Notes: generated by a model from the letters alone, not told the origin. A DNA stretch of 64,000 nucleotides from an uncultured Alphaproteobacteria bacterium (GCA_934255455.1 CAKQNS010000001.1:1-64000); one strand, 5' to 3'. Shown: positions 26,945 through 35,942, numbered from the stretch's first letter. Made by a program: numbers and translations.

Positions 26945-28558
26945 TTACTCGGTATGATTCACGCTGTAATAATATTCCAATTTATCGTGGTCATAATCTT
27001 CTATGCGACCCGCGGGCAGAACCAACATACGCGTAATTCCAATTTGTTCAACGAATTCTGGATTATGGCTGACCACTATGATTGTGCCGGAAAAATCGTG
27101 AAAATTGTCGCCAATAATACTTTGTGTTTCAGGGTCCAGATGGTTTGTTGGTTCGTCTAAAATCAACATATTTGCCCGGCGCAGCAATATTTTACACAAC
27201 GCCACGCGCGCCCGTTCGCCGGGCGATAACACAGACACAGATTTGAATACATCCATATCGTAAAATAAAAAATTACCCAATACCGCGCGCAATTGTTGGT
27301 CGGTGTAATCAGGATGTGCAACATTTTCCAGAACCGTTTTTGACGGGTCCAGTTCCTCTAATTCCTGGGCATAATATGCAATGTCGGTCTTTGGGTTTAT
27401 ATCGATTGTTCCGCGTTCCGGGGTCAATTGTCCCAGAATTAATTTCAGCAATGTTGATTTACCAGTCCCATTTTCACCACATATTAAAAACCGCTCGCCC
27501 CCGGTGATTGTAAAGGACATATTACGATAAAGTAATCTTGCCCCAGGGTACCGAAACCATAATTCATTTACCATAATTGGGTGACGCGCCCCATCACGCA
27601 GTGGTTTCAGATTCATATTTAACTTTTTATACACCACATCGCGCGTTGTGCGGTTTTCCATAACGCGCGCCAATATTGCGGCGCGAACATTTCCGGCACG
27701 TTTCATTGCGTGGTTTGTGGGACTGGCGGCATTAGCGCGCGCAACAAATTCAGACAGTTTTTGTATGCGTTGTTCTTCATCCTGTATCTTTTTTTCGCGC
27801 AATCGTTTCAATTCGGCCAGTTTTAATTTGTAATCGTCATAGTTTCCAGAAAACACAGTAATGTTTTTATTTACCTTGTCTACATACAAAATTTTATTTA
27901 CAACACTGTTCAAAAATTCTGCATCGTGACTGATTATCAAAACCGTGCCGCGATATTTTTTCAGATAATTTGCAACCCAATCCTTGGTCGTGGCATCCAG
28001 GTGGTTTGTCGGTTCATCCAACAACAACACCCCCGCCAATGAATACAGCAGGCGCGCAAATGCAACCTTGGATTTTTGGCCACCAGACAATTCGCACAAT
28101 TTCATATCCAGCATATCCGCGTCAATATGCATATTTTCGATAATTTCCAGTAATGTGTTTTCGGCCGTATAATATTCGTAATAATCCAATTCCGATTGCA
28201 CACGGTCTATTTCTGATTGTGTATGTTCATCATCCGGGTTTACCGCAATTTGTTCATATAATTCGTGCAGTTCTTGTTCCAGTTCGGAAATCGGTCGACC
28301 GGTTGTTAAAAAATTCCACACGGTGATTTCTGGGTTTTGTAATTTAATCGTCTGGGGTAAATATCCAATTCGCGCGCCACCCATATCAATGCGACCGGCG
28401 TCTGGCACAATTTGTCCCAATAATATTTTGAACAGTGTTGTTTTTCCGGCGCCATTTACACCAACAATACCGACCTTGTCCCGGGGGGACAATTCAAATT
28501 CGGCATTATTATACACAACCGTTGTTCCAAATGACAAAGATAAACCACGCACATACAT
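26945..28558 (-). CDS. ABC-F family ATP-binding protein
   Basis: 537 residues with two ABC ATPase domains and no membrane segments. Domain 1: Walker A GVNGAGKTT (about 35), signature LSGGQKSK (about 158) and LLLDEPTNHLD. Domain 2: Walker A GENGTGKST (about 364), signature LSPGERAR (about 446) and LILDEPTNHLD. The linker between them is basic and helical. ABC-F proteins act on the ribosome as translation factors or, in some subfamilies, protect against antibiotics; which type this is cannot be decided from sequence alone. Confidence 0.88.
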   Translation of the reverse strand: MYVRGLSLSFGTTVVYNNAEFELSPRDKVGIVGVNGAGKTTLFKILLGQIVPDAGRIDMGGARIGYLPQTIKLQNPEITVWNFLTTGRPISELEQELHELYEQIAVNPDDEHTQSEIDRVQSELDYYEYYTAENTLLEIIENMHIDADMLDMKLCELSGGQKSKVAFARLLYSLAGVLLLDEPTNHLDATTKDWVANYLKKYRGTVLIISHDAEFLNSVVNKILYVDKVNKNITVFSGNYDDYKLKLAELKRLREKKIQDEEQRIQKLSEFVARANAASPTNHAMKRAGNVRAAILARVMENRTTRDVVYKKLNMNLKPLRDGARHPIMVNELWFRYPGARLLYRNMSFTITGGERFLICGENGTGKSTLLKLILGQLTPERGTIDINPKTDIAYYAQELEELDPSKTVLENVAHPDYTDQQLRAVLGNFLFYDMDVFKSVSVLSPGERARVALCKILLRRANMLILDEPTNHLDPETQSIIGDNFHDFSGTIIVVSHNPEFVEQIGITRMLVLPAGRIEDYDHDKLEYYYSVNHTE

Positions 28559-28610
28559 GTGATGAATTTTATGTTATTTATATTTTATATCAAGCAAATT
28601 CGACCGGCAT

Positions 28611-29588
28611 TTACCGGCTTTTTACGGCATTTTCTGGCAATTTATACACGCGGCGTTTTGCGCCCGCCATACGCAATTTTGACGCGCCACGGGCAAATTC
28701 ATTTTCAGTGTTTTTGACAATATATTTTTCATATATTTTTTTAACCTTGGCATCAAAATCATTTAATACCTTGGTATAATATGTAATATATCGTTTTTTG
28801 AAATGTTGTATACTTTCGGTATCAGTTTTATAAATATATGTCGCGTTTTTATAAATCCATTTCCAATCGGCATCAGTTGCATTTTCACAAATAAAATTAA
28901 AATATTTACGAACACGCGTCATAAATTCAATTGTACGACATTCTGATAATTTTTTTGTATTACCACCGTTTTCATATAAAAAAGCATCCACACTGGCCAA
29001 ATTAGCGTTTATTTCACCACTTTGGCACGCATACGCCAAAACGCGTGAAAACAATTGTATTTTATTTTTGAAATACCGTGACGGGTCAACATAGTCGTTT
29101 TTCTGTAATAATTGTGAATATGTATATTTATGTGGATGTGCCCTGTTTCGCATTGCGTCACGAATTCGACGCATAATATTAAATGGTGATGAAACGCGAC
29201 CGGTCTTTATATCTTTCCATTGAATATACGCGTGCATCAATTCATGCATCAACAATTCACTGACCAATGCCTTGTCCACCGTGCCATCGCGCACCGGAAT
29301 TATTACAGAAATATCAGATGACAATTTATCGTTATGTAATTTCAACAATGCCGGGGAAACAAACATTCCCTGGGCGGCCGATTCAACCATATTTTTATAT
29401 TCAGATTTGTCAAAATCAAAAAAACCGAACCATATATTTGTGCCGCGTTCATTCAGAAAATCGCCAATTTTTGAAATATCGTCGCGTTCCATCTTTACGA
29501 CAAACTTTTGGCCCGTCGCATCGGTATAAAATTTATTTATATATTTATCCAGCACTGGCGAAACCCGCGCCGGCGTTGATGGTCGCAT
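28611..29588 (-). CDS. Putative zinc metallopeptidase-like protein (HELMH motif)
   Basis: 325 residues, no signal peptide. LLMHELMHAYIQW (about residues 114-126) contains an HExxH zinc-binding motif flanked by hydrophobic residues as in zincins. The remainder is basic and Tyr-rich and I do not recognise it. A third zinc ligand is not obvious. It lies upstream of the ABC-F gene on the same strand with a 52-nt gap. Function unproven. Confidence 0.6.
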   Translation of the reverse strand: MRPSTPARVSPVLDKYINKFYTDATGQKFVVKMERDDISKIGDFLNERGTNIWFGFFDFDKSEYKNMVESAAQGMFVSPALLKLHNDKLSSDISVIIPVRDGTVDKALVSELLMHELMHAYIQWKDIKTGRVSSPFNIMRRIRDAMRNRAHPHKYTYSQLLQKNDYVDPSRYFKNKIQLFSRVLAYACQSGEINANLASVDAFLYENGGNTKKLSECRTIEFMTRVRKYFNFICENATDADWKWIYKNATYIYKTDTESIQHFKKRYITYYTKVLNDFDAKVKKIYEKYIVKNTENEFARGASKLRMAGAKRRVYKLPENAVKSR

Positions 29589-29665
29589 ATTTTCATCCTT
29601 TGATAAAAATTATACCATATAAATGAAATTTAATTTATAATAATATGGTGACCAAGGAATATATT

Positions 29666-30031
29666 ATGAAAAAAATCATAGCAATCATAGGATTAGTATT
29701 TTTATCTGCATGTGGCGAACCAGACATAACCGGCCGATGGATTGAACCATTACCAACAATTGCCGATGGCGCCCCGGTCCAGGGAATAATACTGAATGCC
29801 GATGGTACGGCCGAATCAATAAATATGGCAACATTAAAATACGAAACATGGTCACGCGATGGCGATATAATAACACTGACCGGCACCAGTATTGGCAACG
29901 GTCAAACAATAAAATTCAGTGACCGGTATTATATCAAGGAACTCAGCCGCACAACATTATACTTGATTGGTGTTGATGAAAACCTGGTCCAGGTATTTAA
30001 CCGCGAAAATTCATTGCGAAAAAATCCATAA
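29666..30031 (+). CDS. Lipocalin-like small lipoprotein
   Basis: 121 residues. Signal peptide with lipobox LSAC (Cys about 16) followed by one small beta domain (ITGRWIEPLPTIADGAPVQG, ADGTAESINMATLKYETWS, ITLTGTSIGNG) with the GRW and repeated strand pattern of lipocalin-like domains. The ATG at 29666 has AAGGA at 7 nt; the earlier ATG at 29645 has none. Ends at a strong terminator. Probably a periplasmic ligand-binding lipoprotein; ligand unknown. Confidence 0.65.
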   Translation: MKKIIAIIGLVFLSACGEPDITGRWIEPLPTIADGAPVQGIILNADGTAESINMATLKYETWSRDGDIITLTGTSIGNGQTIKFSDRYYIKELSRTTLYLIGVDENLVQVFNRENSLRKNP

Positions 30032-30058
30032 AAAAGCCGGCAAATGCCGGCATTTTTT
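30031..30058. terminator. Bidirectional terminator
   Basis: GCCGGCA-AA-TGCCGGC hairpin (30036-30051) flanked by A5 and T6. It serves the lipoprotein (+) and the gene ending at 30057 (-). Confidence 0.9.
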
Positions 30059-30683
30059 AATTATTAAAACACCTGCGTAATGTTTCACCAGTATCGTTCA
30101 AATCAACGCGTTTATTTCTGATTTCTTGGGCCGCGTTGATTTTTTGCTTTATCAAAATCAAATCTGGATGCGATTGCAATTTAGTATTTAATTTATCAAC
30201 CGCCGCATCAATTTCCGATGAATTTTTAACAAACACCGGCGCCACAGAATCGGCCGCCGAATATATAGCACTTTGTAATTCACCGCTAAAATCATCAATT
30301 ACTGATAAATAGGCACGAATATGTTCGTCCTCGTGCGTTAAAATCGCATTGTATGAACATGTGTCGGGACTGTGCCGTAAATCAATCTGAACCAAAAAAT
30401 CACTGTATCCAACCGACGCATTTACGGTTTTTATCGCGACACAAAACCCATCTTCGATTGATGTAATATCGGCGGTAATATCGTAATTATCCTCCATGGT
30501 AGCAATTACATTACCATGCAATAAATCCATGTGTTTCAGTGGTTGAACCACCTGTTTAGTCCACGCGGGTGTATCTAAATATACATTTGGTGATAATTTA
30601 TACGGCAAACAATCATCCATATCGGCGTGGGCGGCATACGGCAACAAACACATTATAAAAATATATTGCCATTTGCGAAACAT
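30057..30683 (-). CDS. Secreted protein with HEDEH motif, next to virB4
   Basis: 208 residues with a signal peptide (cleavage after YAAHA). ILTHEDEHIRAYLSVIDD (about residues 114-131) contains HExxH, a possible zinc-protease motif, preceded by CSYN; three further Cys could form disulfides. I do not recognise the family. It starts 5 nt after virB4 on the same strand, so it is likely part of the same transcription unit. A cell-wall or surface protease assisting the secretion system is conceivable, not shown. Confidence 0.6.
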   Translation of the reverse strand: MFRKWQYIFIMCLLPYAAHADMDDCLPYKLSPNVYLDTPAWTKQVVQPLKHMDLLHGNVIATMEDNYDITADITSIEDGFCVAIKTVNASVGYSDFLVQIDLRHSPDTCSYNAILTHEDEHIRAYLSVIDDFSGELQSAIYSAADSVAPVFVKNSSEIDAAVDKLNTKLQSHPDLILIKQKINAAQEIRNKRVDLNDTGETLRRCFNN

Positions 30684-30687
30684 ACCG

Positions 30688-33099
30688 TTATTCGTCGGCC
30701 CCCTGCTTTTTCAAGTATTCCGATACAAAATTATTTCCATATTGTTTATATAATTCTTCGGCCAATAATACCGATGAACGCCCCGATTCAAATAACCGCA
30801 ATAAATTGCCCAGCCCCCCCAATTCGGTATTTAATATCACAGATTCCCCCGTCACCGGCCGCGACAATAATACCGCGCGTTTCAGGTTCGGATATGCCTT
30901 GCCCTGGATAAACGCCATTTCCAACGGGTTCAAATTCCAATATTGATAATCCGATGCATCTGCCGCCGGATTGCGGAAAAACAGCACCGTTTGCGCCTGG
31001 CCACGAACAACATCGCCAATACCCAATTTATCCAAAACATTCGCGCGTTGAAACGCAACCATATATGCCTGGCGATTTTTGCGTCCCTCTTGTAGGCCTG
31101 TAATAAAATTATCACGGAACATTTTGTTTTCCAGCATTGGCGCGGTTTCGTCAATCATAATCAGTGACGGATTTCCGCCCGACACCGTAATATTATTTAT
31201 ACGATGCAAAATATACGAAATAACCGCCGGTGCCAATGTTTCATCTTGTAAAATTTCTGTAAAATCAAATGTAGTCAACCGTGATTGCAAATCCAATGTA
31301 TCCGATGTTTCATTAAATATATCACCATATTGCAACGGATCAATCCACTTTTTCAGCGCCGACCGCATATTACCATTTGATGAAAAACAACTTTTCCACA
31401 GGTTCTTTAATATTCTATCTTGTTCTGGTAAATAATCAAAATTGACGGACACGGCACGTGCAATTTCATCGGCCGAATATGCATCCGATTGTCCCGTAAT
31501 AATTGCAAACCACCGGCGCAGGAACGCACGATTAGCCGCACTGTCCGGCATTTTTAACGGGTTCAAATGTGTCAAAAATGAATTTTCTATGGCGTTCTTT
31601 TCCTTGCCCTGCATGGTGATGTATTTACCACCGACCGACAGTGTGAATATTTCCGCACCCTTGTTCCGGTCAAAGAAAAATGCCTTTAATTTCGGATGTC
31701 GCAACGATTGCGCAATCAGGAAACTGAATAATGTCGTTTTACCACCACCGGTTGGACCAATTGTCAGGGTATGCGCCACCGCCGCCGGTTTATCCGATAC
31801 ATGGAATTGGAATTGATACGGTGTGCCCTGGGCGGTTGGAAATACAACCAATGGTCCCGGACCCCAATCAGAATTTGCAACACCACGTGGTTGTGTCGAC
31901 ATAGGTATACTGATTGCAGCCGTACGCGACAACAATTTGAAACTACGCGGGAAAACATCAAACCCCGGAATTTGCGCAAACCACGATACGCGCGCCGCGT
32001 ATGTTTCACAAATTGGTGAAATTCCAAAAGACGCCGATATTTTTTTGAATTCATCGACATATTTGTTCAATTCATCGCGTGATTTACCAAATACAATAAA
32101 TAACGGATAATAATTCACCAGACTTTGATTTCCGGTCACATTTTCATCCATTGCGTTTTGTGCATCAGATATTTGTTGAATTGTAGAAACCTCGTTTTCA
32201 TCGGCCGACGATTGACGTTGACGCAATGTTGCCTCGACATCGGCCGCACCCATTACACGAAACGCGTTCATACAAATCATTTCTGTTTGAATAGTCGACA
32301 CGGTGTTAAAAAATTCTTCATCCAAATAATCTGGCGATACGCGGAACGACAGCATTGCAGCAAATGATTGCGTGCCACCACTGATATACCGCACAACACC
32401 ATCAGGCAAAAATTCAACATCATCAACAGTTGTTAAATCGGCAATATTATTATCACACACAGCTGGCGATGGTTTGGTTATAGGCGACAAAATTCGGCCA
32501 AAGAATTTTGCCATATTTTGTGCACTGTCGTTTTTCAACAATTTTGGTTGATATGCCGCCAATATAGATTCTAGATAATTTCCATATTGGTTTAATTTAT
32601 CACGCGCCGACGCGCCCGACACCTGTAACACAATGTAGTAATTATTTGTGAATATACGCAATCCCTGTGCGCGCCATTTGTCATATATTTTTTGCAATAC
32701 CGGTTGGTCAAATTCATAGTCCGTATTTTCACCCGCCGCATCACGCGTCATAAAAAACCGCATAACAACATTTGGGTCGCGAATTTGGTTAAATAATTGC
32801 GCACGCAATTCCAGAAACTTTTCACGTGTTGATGCGTCTTGCATACTGGTTTGAACCCCCGACACATGATACACGCGCAACAGCGACCTATCGGACAATT
32901 CCAATGAATTGTCGGTATATACCGTTTTGAACGGCAAATACCGGGAATACCGTTTATATCCAAACTGTGGAAAAATATACCGCGTCAGCACCGGCATATA
33001 CATCATCAGCACAACAAATATAAACACAACCGCCATAACCAAAATAATGGTTGTGATTGGAAATCCGCTGCCTGCAAAATATTCAAAAAATCCGTTCAT
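30688..33099 (-). CDS. virB4: Type IV secretion system ATPase VirB4
   Basis: 803 residues. An N-terminal membrane segment (about 14-38) precedes the VirB4 N-terminal domain; the C-terminal ATPase has Walker A GPTGGGKTTL (448-457) and Walker B SLIMIDETA (645-653). VirB4 energises assembly of type IV secretion machines at the inner membrane. It starts 3 nt after virB3. The N-terminal membrane helix is a variation that suggests part of a VirB3-like or adaptor function is built in. No other vir gene is in the window. Confidence 0.9.
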   Translation of the reverse strand: MNGFFEYFAGSGFPITTIILVMAVVFIFVVLMMYMPVLTRYIFPQFGYKRYSRYLPFKTVYTDNSLELSDRSLLRVYHVSGVQTSMQDASTREKFLELRAQLFNQIRDPNVVMRFFMTRDAAGENTDYEFDQPVLQKIYDKWRAQGLRIFTNNYYIVLQVSGASARDKLNQYGNYLESILAAYQPKLLKNDSAQNMAKFFGRILSPITKPSPAVCDNNIADLTTVDDVEFLPDGVVRYISGGTQSFAAMLSFRVSPDYLDEEFFNTVSTIQTEMICMNAFRVMGAADVEATLRQRQSSADENEVSTIQQISDAQNAMDENVTGNQSLVNYYPLFIVFGKSRDELNKYVDEFKKISASFGISPICETYAARVSWFAQIPGFDVFPRSFKLLSRTAAISIPMSTQPRGVANSDWGPGPLVVFPTAQGTPYQFQFHVSDKPAAVAHTLTIGPTGGGKTTLFSFLIAQSLRHPKLKAFFFDRNKGAEIFTLSVGGKYITMQGKEKNAIENSFLTHLNPLKMPDSAANRAFLRRWFAIITGQSDAYSADEIARAVSVNFDYLPEQDRILKNLWKSCFSSNGNMRSALKKWIDPLQYGDIFNETSDTLDLQSRLTTFDFTEILQDETLAPAVISYILHRINNITVSGGNPSLIMIDETAPMLENKMFRDNFITGLQEGRKNRQAYMVAFQRANVLDKLGIGDVVRGQAQTVLFFRNPAADASDYQYWNLNPLEMAFIQGKAYPNLKRAVLLSRPVTGESVILNTELGGLGNLLRLFESGRSSVLLAEELYKQYGNNFVSEYLKKQGADE

Positions 33100-33101
33100 C
33101 T

Positions 33102-33398
33102 TTATGCCGCCAGTCTGTTTGGTATTTTTCGCTTAAATAACTGTATTTTTGCCGCCAATATTTGGCCCAGTTGGGGGTCTTTTTTTGAAAAACCGGCCAA
33201 AATTGCGTGTACAATACACAATGAAATCAGGAAATACATCGGACTGATACTTTCGCGACCACGCGACACAACCAATACCGTTGTAAAAATTGCAATAAAA
33301 ATAATAAATTGCACGGCAAAATTTATCACGGCCAATGTGTACGGCACATAGAATATGCGCGCCGGATTAGCCAAAGCCTTCAAAACCTGCTGTTTCAT
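33102..33398 (-). CDS. virB3: Type IV secretion protein VirB3-like
   Basis: 98 residues, small inner-membrane protein with hydrophobic stretches at about 20-46 and 54-68 and the characteristic HAILAGFSKKDPQ (His, then KDP) segment of the VirB3/TrbD family. VirB3 pairs with VirB4 in type IV secretion systems; the virB3-virB4 gene order is conserved here with a 3-nt gap. Confidence 0.75.
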   Translation of the reverse strand: MKQQVLKALANPARIFYVPYTLAVINFAVQFIIFIAIFTTVLVVSRGRESISPMYFLISLCIVHAILAGFSKKDPQLGQILAAKIQLFKRKIPNRLAA

Positions 33399-33433
33399 TT
33401 GATAAATTCCCCCCTGATGGCCAAATTATACCA

Positions 33434-33628
33434 ATTTCAACAGTTTTCAACAAGTATAAAAAGCAAATATAAAAAATTGTTAAAAATGTTGAAAATAACG
33501 AATTTATCAACCTGTTTATTTACACCGCATATTTTTCAACAAAAATTGTAAAATATCCAAAAAACTGGCAAAAAATTGTTGAAAACTTGTTCATAAAAAG
33601 TCAAAAACACTTTTCAACAGTTTCAACA
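33434..33628. repeat. Cluster of eight TTTTCAACA-like 9-mers
   Basis: ATTTCAACA 33434, TTTTCAACA 33444, inverted copy 33487, TTATCAACC 33504, TTTTCAACA 33533, inverted copy 33577, TTTTCAACA 33611 and GTTTCAACA 33620, all within 195 bp of very AT-rich DNA between the divergent virB3 and rpmJ genes. The density and two orientations imply a binding array. The word differs from the DnaA box TTATCCACA at two positions; 33504 is one mismatch from a relaxed box. Confidence 0.7.
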
Positions 33629-33662
33629 GCCCCAATAACAACAACAAAAATATAATAATTAT

Positions 33663-33690
33663 TTGATTTTTTACAAAAAGCGTTTATAAT
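33663..33690 (+). promoter_or_regulatory. Promoter of rpmJ
   Basis: TTGATT (33663-33668), 16-nt spacer, TATAAT (33685-33690). The leader is about 17 nt and includes AAAGGA before the ATG. Confidence 0.75.
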
Positions 33691-33714
33691 CACCACGCAA
33701 TAAAGGATTTAGAT

Positions 33715-33849
33715 ATGAAATTTTTAAGTTCATTAAAGGCTTGGAAAAAACGCGGTAATGTAAAACAAATTCGCCGTGGTAAACAGGTTATATTAATTGA
33801 CCCAACCAATCCTAAATTGAAAGCCAAACAGGGTTTCAAGAAAAAATAA
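33715..33849 (+). CDS. rpmJ: Ribosomal protein bL36 (short gene)
   Basis: 44-codon gene, MKFLSSLKAWKKR...RRGKQVILIDPTNPKLKAKQG, matching bL36 in length, basic character and the conserved (I/V)xxTNPKxKAxQG ending. AAAGGA precedes the ATG. It has none of the Cys/His residues that bind zinc in the C+ form, so it is a zinc-free (C-) paralogue type. It binds the 50S subunit late in assembly. Its neighbour virB3 diverges across the 9-mer cluster. Confidence 0.85.
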   Translation: MKFLSSLKAWKKRGNVKQIRRGKQVILIDPTNPKLKAKQGFKKK

Positions 33850-33889
33850 GTTCCTGCGCCGTTGGCGTTATGGTTATTTTGTGTCCGAC

Positions 33890-33917
33890 AAGCGTGCGTT
33901 TGCCGGGCGCTTTTTTA
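33890..33917 (+). terminator. Probable terminator of rpmJ
   Basis: AAGCG (33890-33894) can pair with CGCTT (33908-33912) around a 13-nt loop, followed by a T run. A modest hairpin. Confidence 0.4.
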
Positions 33918-33933
33918 TGCAATTTTACGCGCG

Positions 33934-34605
33934 TTATAAATCGTTCATAAACGCTTCTCGGATTGCGGCGTCGGCCTCGGCCCCGGACAGGCCTGCGCCA
34001 CGCAAATATTCTATTTGAAATTCGGTTGGGCGGAAAATTGCCGCACTGTGATCGGCCGATTTTGGTATTGCACAAATACGCTGGGCCGGCATAAATTCAA
34101 TTCGTGCGGTTTTGTCTGCAATGGCGGAAAACGCAACATCAGAAACGGCATTTTTTGCATTTTTATCAATAATTGCTGTGGCCGACAATTTTGATTTTGA
34201 ATTTTTCCCGGCAATCAATTTATTTTTTATACAAATTGTTGTGTCTTCGTTGGCGTGTTCTGCGATGCAAGTGTAATTTAACTCGTCATCATTTTCCAAT
34301 AATACACCGCCACGAATTTCAGAATTTTTCCCGGTGTTTTTGATAAAAATGTTCAAAAAAGCCGGCTTTTTATTTTTTACGCGCACCGATAAAACGACCG
34401 CCTGATTTGGTACTAAAATATCAATATTTAACCGGCATTTACCGGCAATTTCGCCAACATATATAATATGAACCGGCAAATCATAATTTTTATCAATTTC
34501 GGTCGATTTTAATGTTGATAAATCGGCGCAAAACACCCCATCGCGGTAAACAACTGTTTCCGCGGGTATGGTTTTTATATTGAATTCATTCCACATGTAT
34601 GACAT
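33934..34605 (-). CDS. Short SufB/SufD family protein
   Basis: 223 residues. The core has the right-handed beta-helix pattern of the SufB/SufD scaffold (NIDILVPNQAVVLSVRVKN, GGVLLENDDELNYTCIAEH), a basic helical-turn region and the C-terminal block DHSAAIFRPTEFQIEYLRGAGLSGAEADAAIREAF, which corresponds to the SufD ending (FYLxxRGI...A...F). SufD forms a complex with SufB and SufC in iron-sulfur cluster assembly. It is only half the usual 430 residues and no sufB, sufC or sufS lies near, so it is either a truncated relic or a reduced form with partners elsewhere. Confidence 0.55.
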   Translation of the reverse strand: MSYMWNEFNIKTIPAETVVYRDGVFCADLSTLKSTEIDKNYDLPVHIIYVGEIAGKCRLNIDILVPNQAVVLSVRVKNKKPAFLNIFIKNTGKNSEIRGGVLLENDDELNYTCIAEHANEDTTICIKNKLIAGKNSKSKLSATAIIDKNAKNAVSDVAFSAIADKTARIEFMPAQRICAIPKSADHSAAIFRPTEFQIEYLRGAGLSGAEADAAIREAFMNDL

Positions 34606-34632
34606 ATTATTCGCATTATAAAGGATTTAGTT

Positions 34633-35712
34633 ATGGGATTCAATTGTGGAATTGTCGGATTGCCAAATGTTGGTAAATCAACACTGTTTAATGCATTGAC
34701 ACAATCGGCGGCGGCCGACGCGCAAAACTATCCATTTTGTACAATCGAACCAAATACTGGTCGCGTTGTTGTGCCGGATGAAACATTGCTGAAATTGGCG
34801 GCGGTTGATAACAGTGCGAAAATTATTCCAACCCAATTGGAAATAGTTGATATTGCCGGCCTGGTGCGTGGCGCATCTAATGGCGAGGGGCTGGGGAATA
34901 AATTCTTGGGCAATATTTTATCAACAGATGCGATTATTCATGTGGTGCGTTGTTTTGAAAACGACGATATAGTGCATGTAAACGGCCGTATTGACCCATT
35001 GGACGATATTGAAACGATTGAAACCGAATTGATGCTGGCCGATATGGAAAGTATGGAAAAACAGATTAAAAATCTGGAAAAAAAGGCGCATGGTCTGGAT
35101 AAAAATGCAATTAAATTATTGGCCGATGCAAATATTATTCGTTCCGGATTGGCGGCAGGCACCCCTGCGCGCAATTCGGGTGTAGATGCATCGCCGTTTA
35201 ACCTGTTGACGGCAAAGCCGGTAATTTATGTATGTAATGTCGAAGAATCGGCCGCCGCAACCGGTAATAAATATTCTGATGCGGTCCGCGCCAAATATGG
35301 CGATGCGGCACCGGTATTGGTTATTTCATCAAAAATTGAAATGGAAATTTCACAAATTGTAAATCCAGATGAACGAAAAATGTTTTTATCGGACCTGGGT
35401 TTGGCACAATCCGGTCTGGAACGGGTTATAAAAACAGGTTATGAAACATTGGGGCTGCAAACATTTTATACTGTTGGCCCCAAGGAAGCGCACGCATGGA
35501 CAATCACCCGTGGTATGACCGCGCCCCAGGCCGCCGGTAAAATTCATACTGATTTCGAACGTGGTTTTATTCGTGCCGAAATTATTTCGCCCGCGGACTA
35601 TATTGCGCTGGGGGGCGAGGTTGCCGTCAAAGAGGCCGGAAAAATGCGCCTGGTCGGCAAAGAATATGTTATGCAAGAAGGTGATATTTGTCATTTCTTG
35701 TTTAATAATTAG
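34633..35712 (+). CDS. ychF: Ribosome-binding ATPase YchF (OBG family)
   Basis: 359 residues, normal length. P-loop GLPNVGKSTLFNALT (about 8-22), switch II DIAGLVRGAS, the NKxE-type specificity site and the C-terminal TGS-like domain (TRGMTAPQAAGKIHTDFERGF). It binds 70S ribosomes and prefers ATP, with roles in stress. The Shine-Dalgarno AAAGGA precedes the ATG. Followed by a long palindromic intergenic region. Confidence 0.95.
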   Translation: MGFNCGIVGLPNVGKSTLFNALTQSAAADAQNYPFCTIEPNTGRVVVPDETLLKLAAVDNSAKIIPTQLEIVDIAGLVRGASNGEGLGNKFLGNILSTDAIIHVVRCFENDDIVHVNGRIDPLDDIETIETELMLADMESMEKQIKNLEKKAHGLDKNAIKLLADANIIRSGLAAGTPARNSGVDASPFNLLTAKPVIYVCNVEESAAATGNKYSDAVRAKYGDAAPVLVISSKIEMEISQIVNPDERKMFLSDLGLAQSGLERVIKTGYETLGLQTFYTVGPKEAHAWTITRGMTAPQAAGKIHTDFERGFIRAEIISPADYIALGGEVAVKEAGKMRLVGKEYVMQEGDICHFLFNN

Positions 35713-35716
35713 AAAT

Positions 35717-35820
35717 AGTGATAAAGTTTTAGAATAAAAAAACGATATCAAGACCATTGTCATTCCTGCGTAGGCAGGAATGACAAGTTTTTAAGTTCTC
35801 TATTCTAAAACTTATTCACT
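35717..35820. repeat. Nested palindromic repeat between ychF and tRNA-Thr
   Basis: Inner element: perfect 13-bp stem TTGTCATTCCTGC/GCAGGAATGACAA (35757-35786) with loop GTAG, resembling REP-type elements. Outer arms AGTGATAAAGTTTTAGAATA (35717-35736) and its near inverse at 35801-35820. From 35821 to 35870 follow short ACTCTATCACT-like words in tandem. Confidence 0.75.
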
Positions 35821-35942
35821 ATCTCACTCTATCACTATAACACTCTATCACTTTAACAATATCTCACTTCTTCATTTTCCCCGTTATTGGTAAAAATTAA
35901 ATGTGGAAATGGATAAAAAAGTATATTATTATGCGATGCGTT

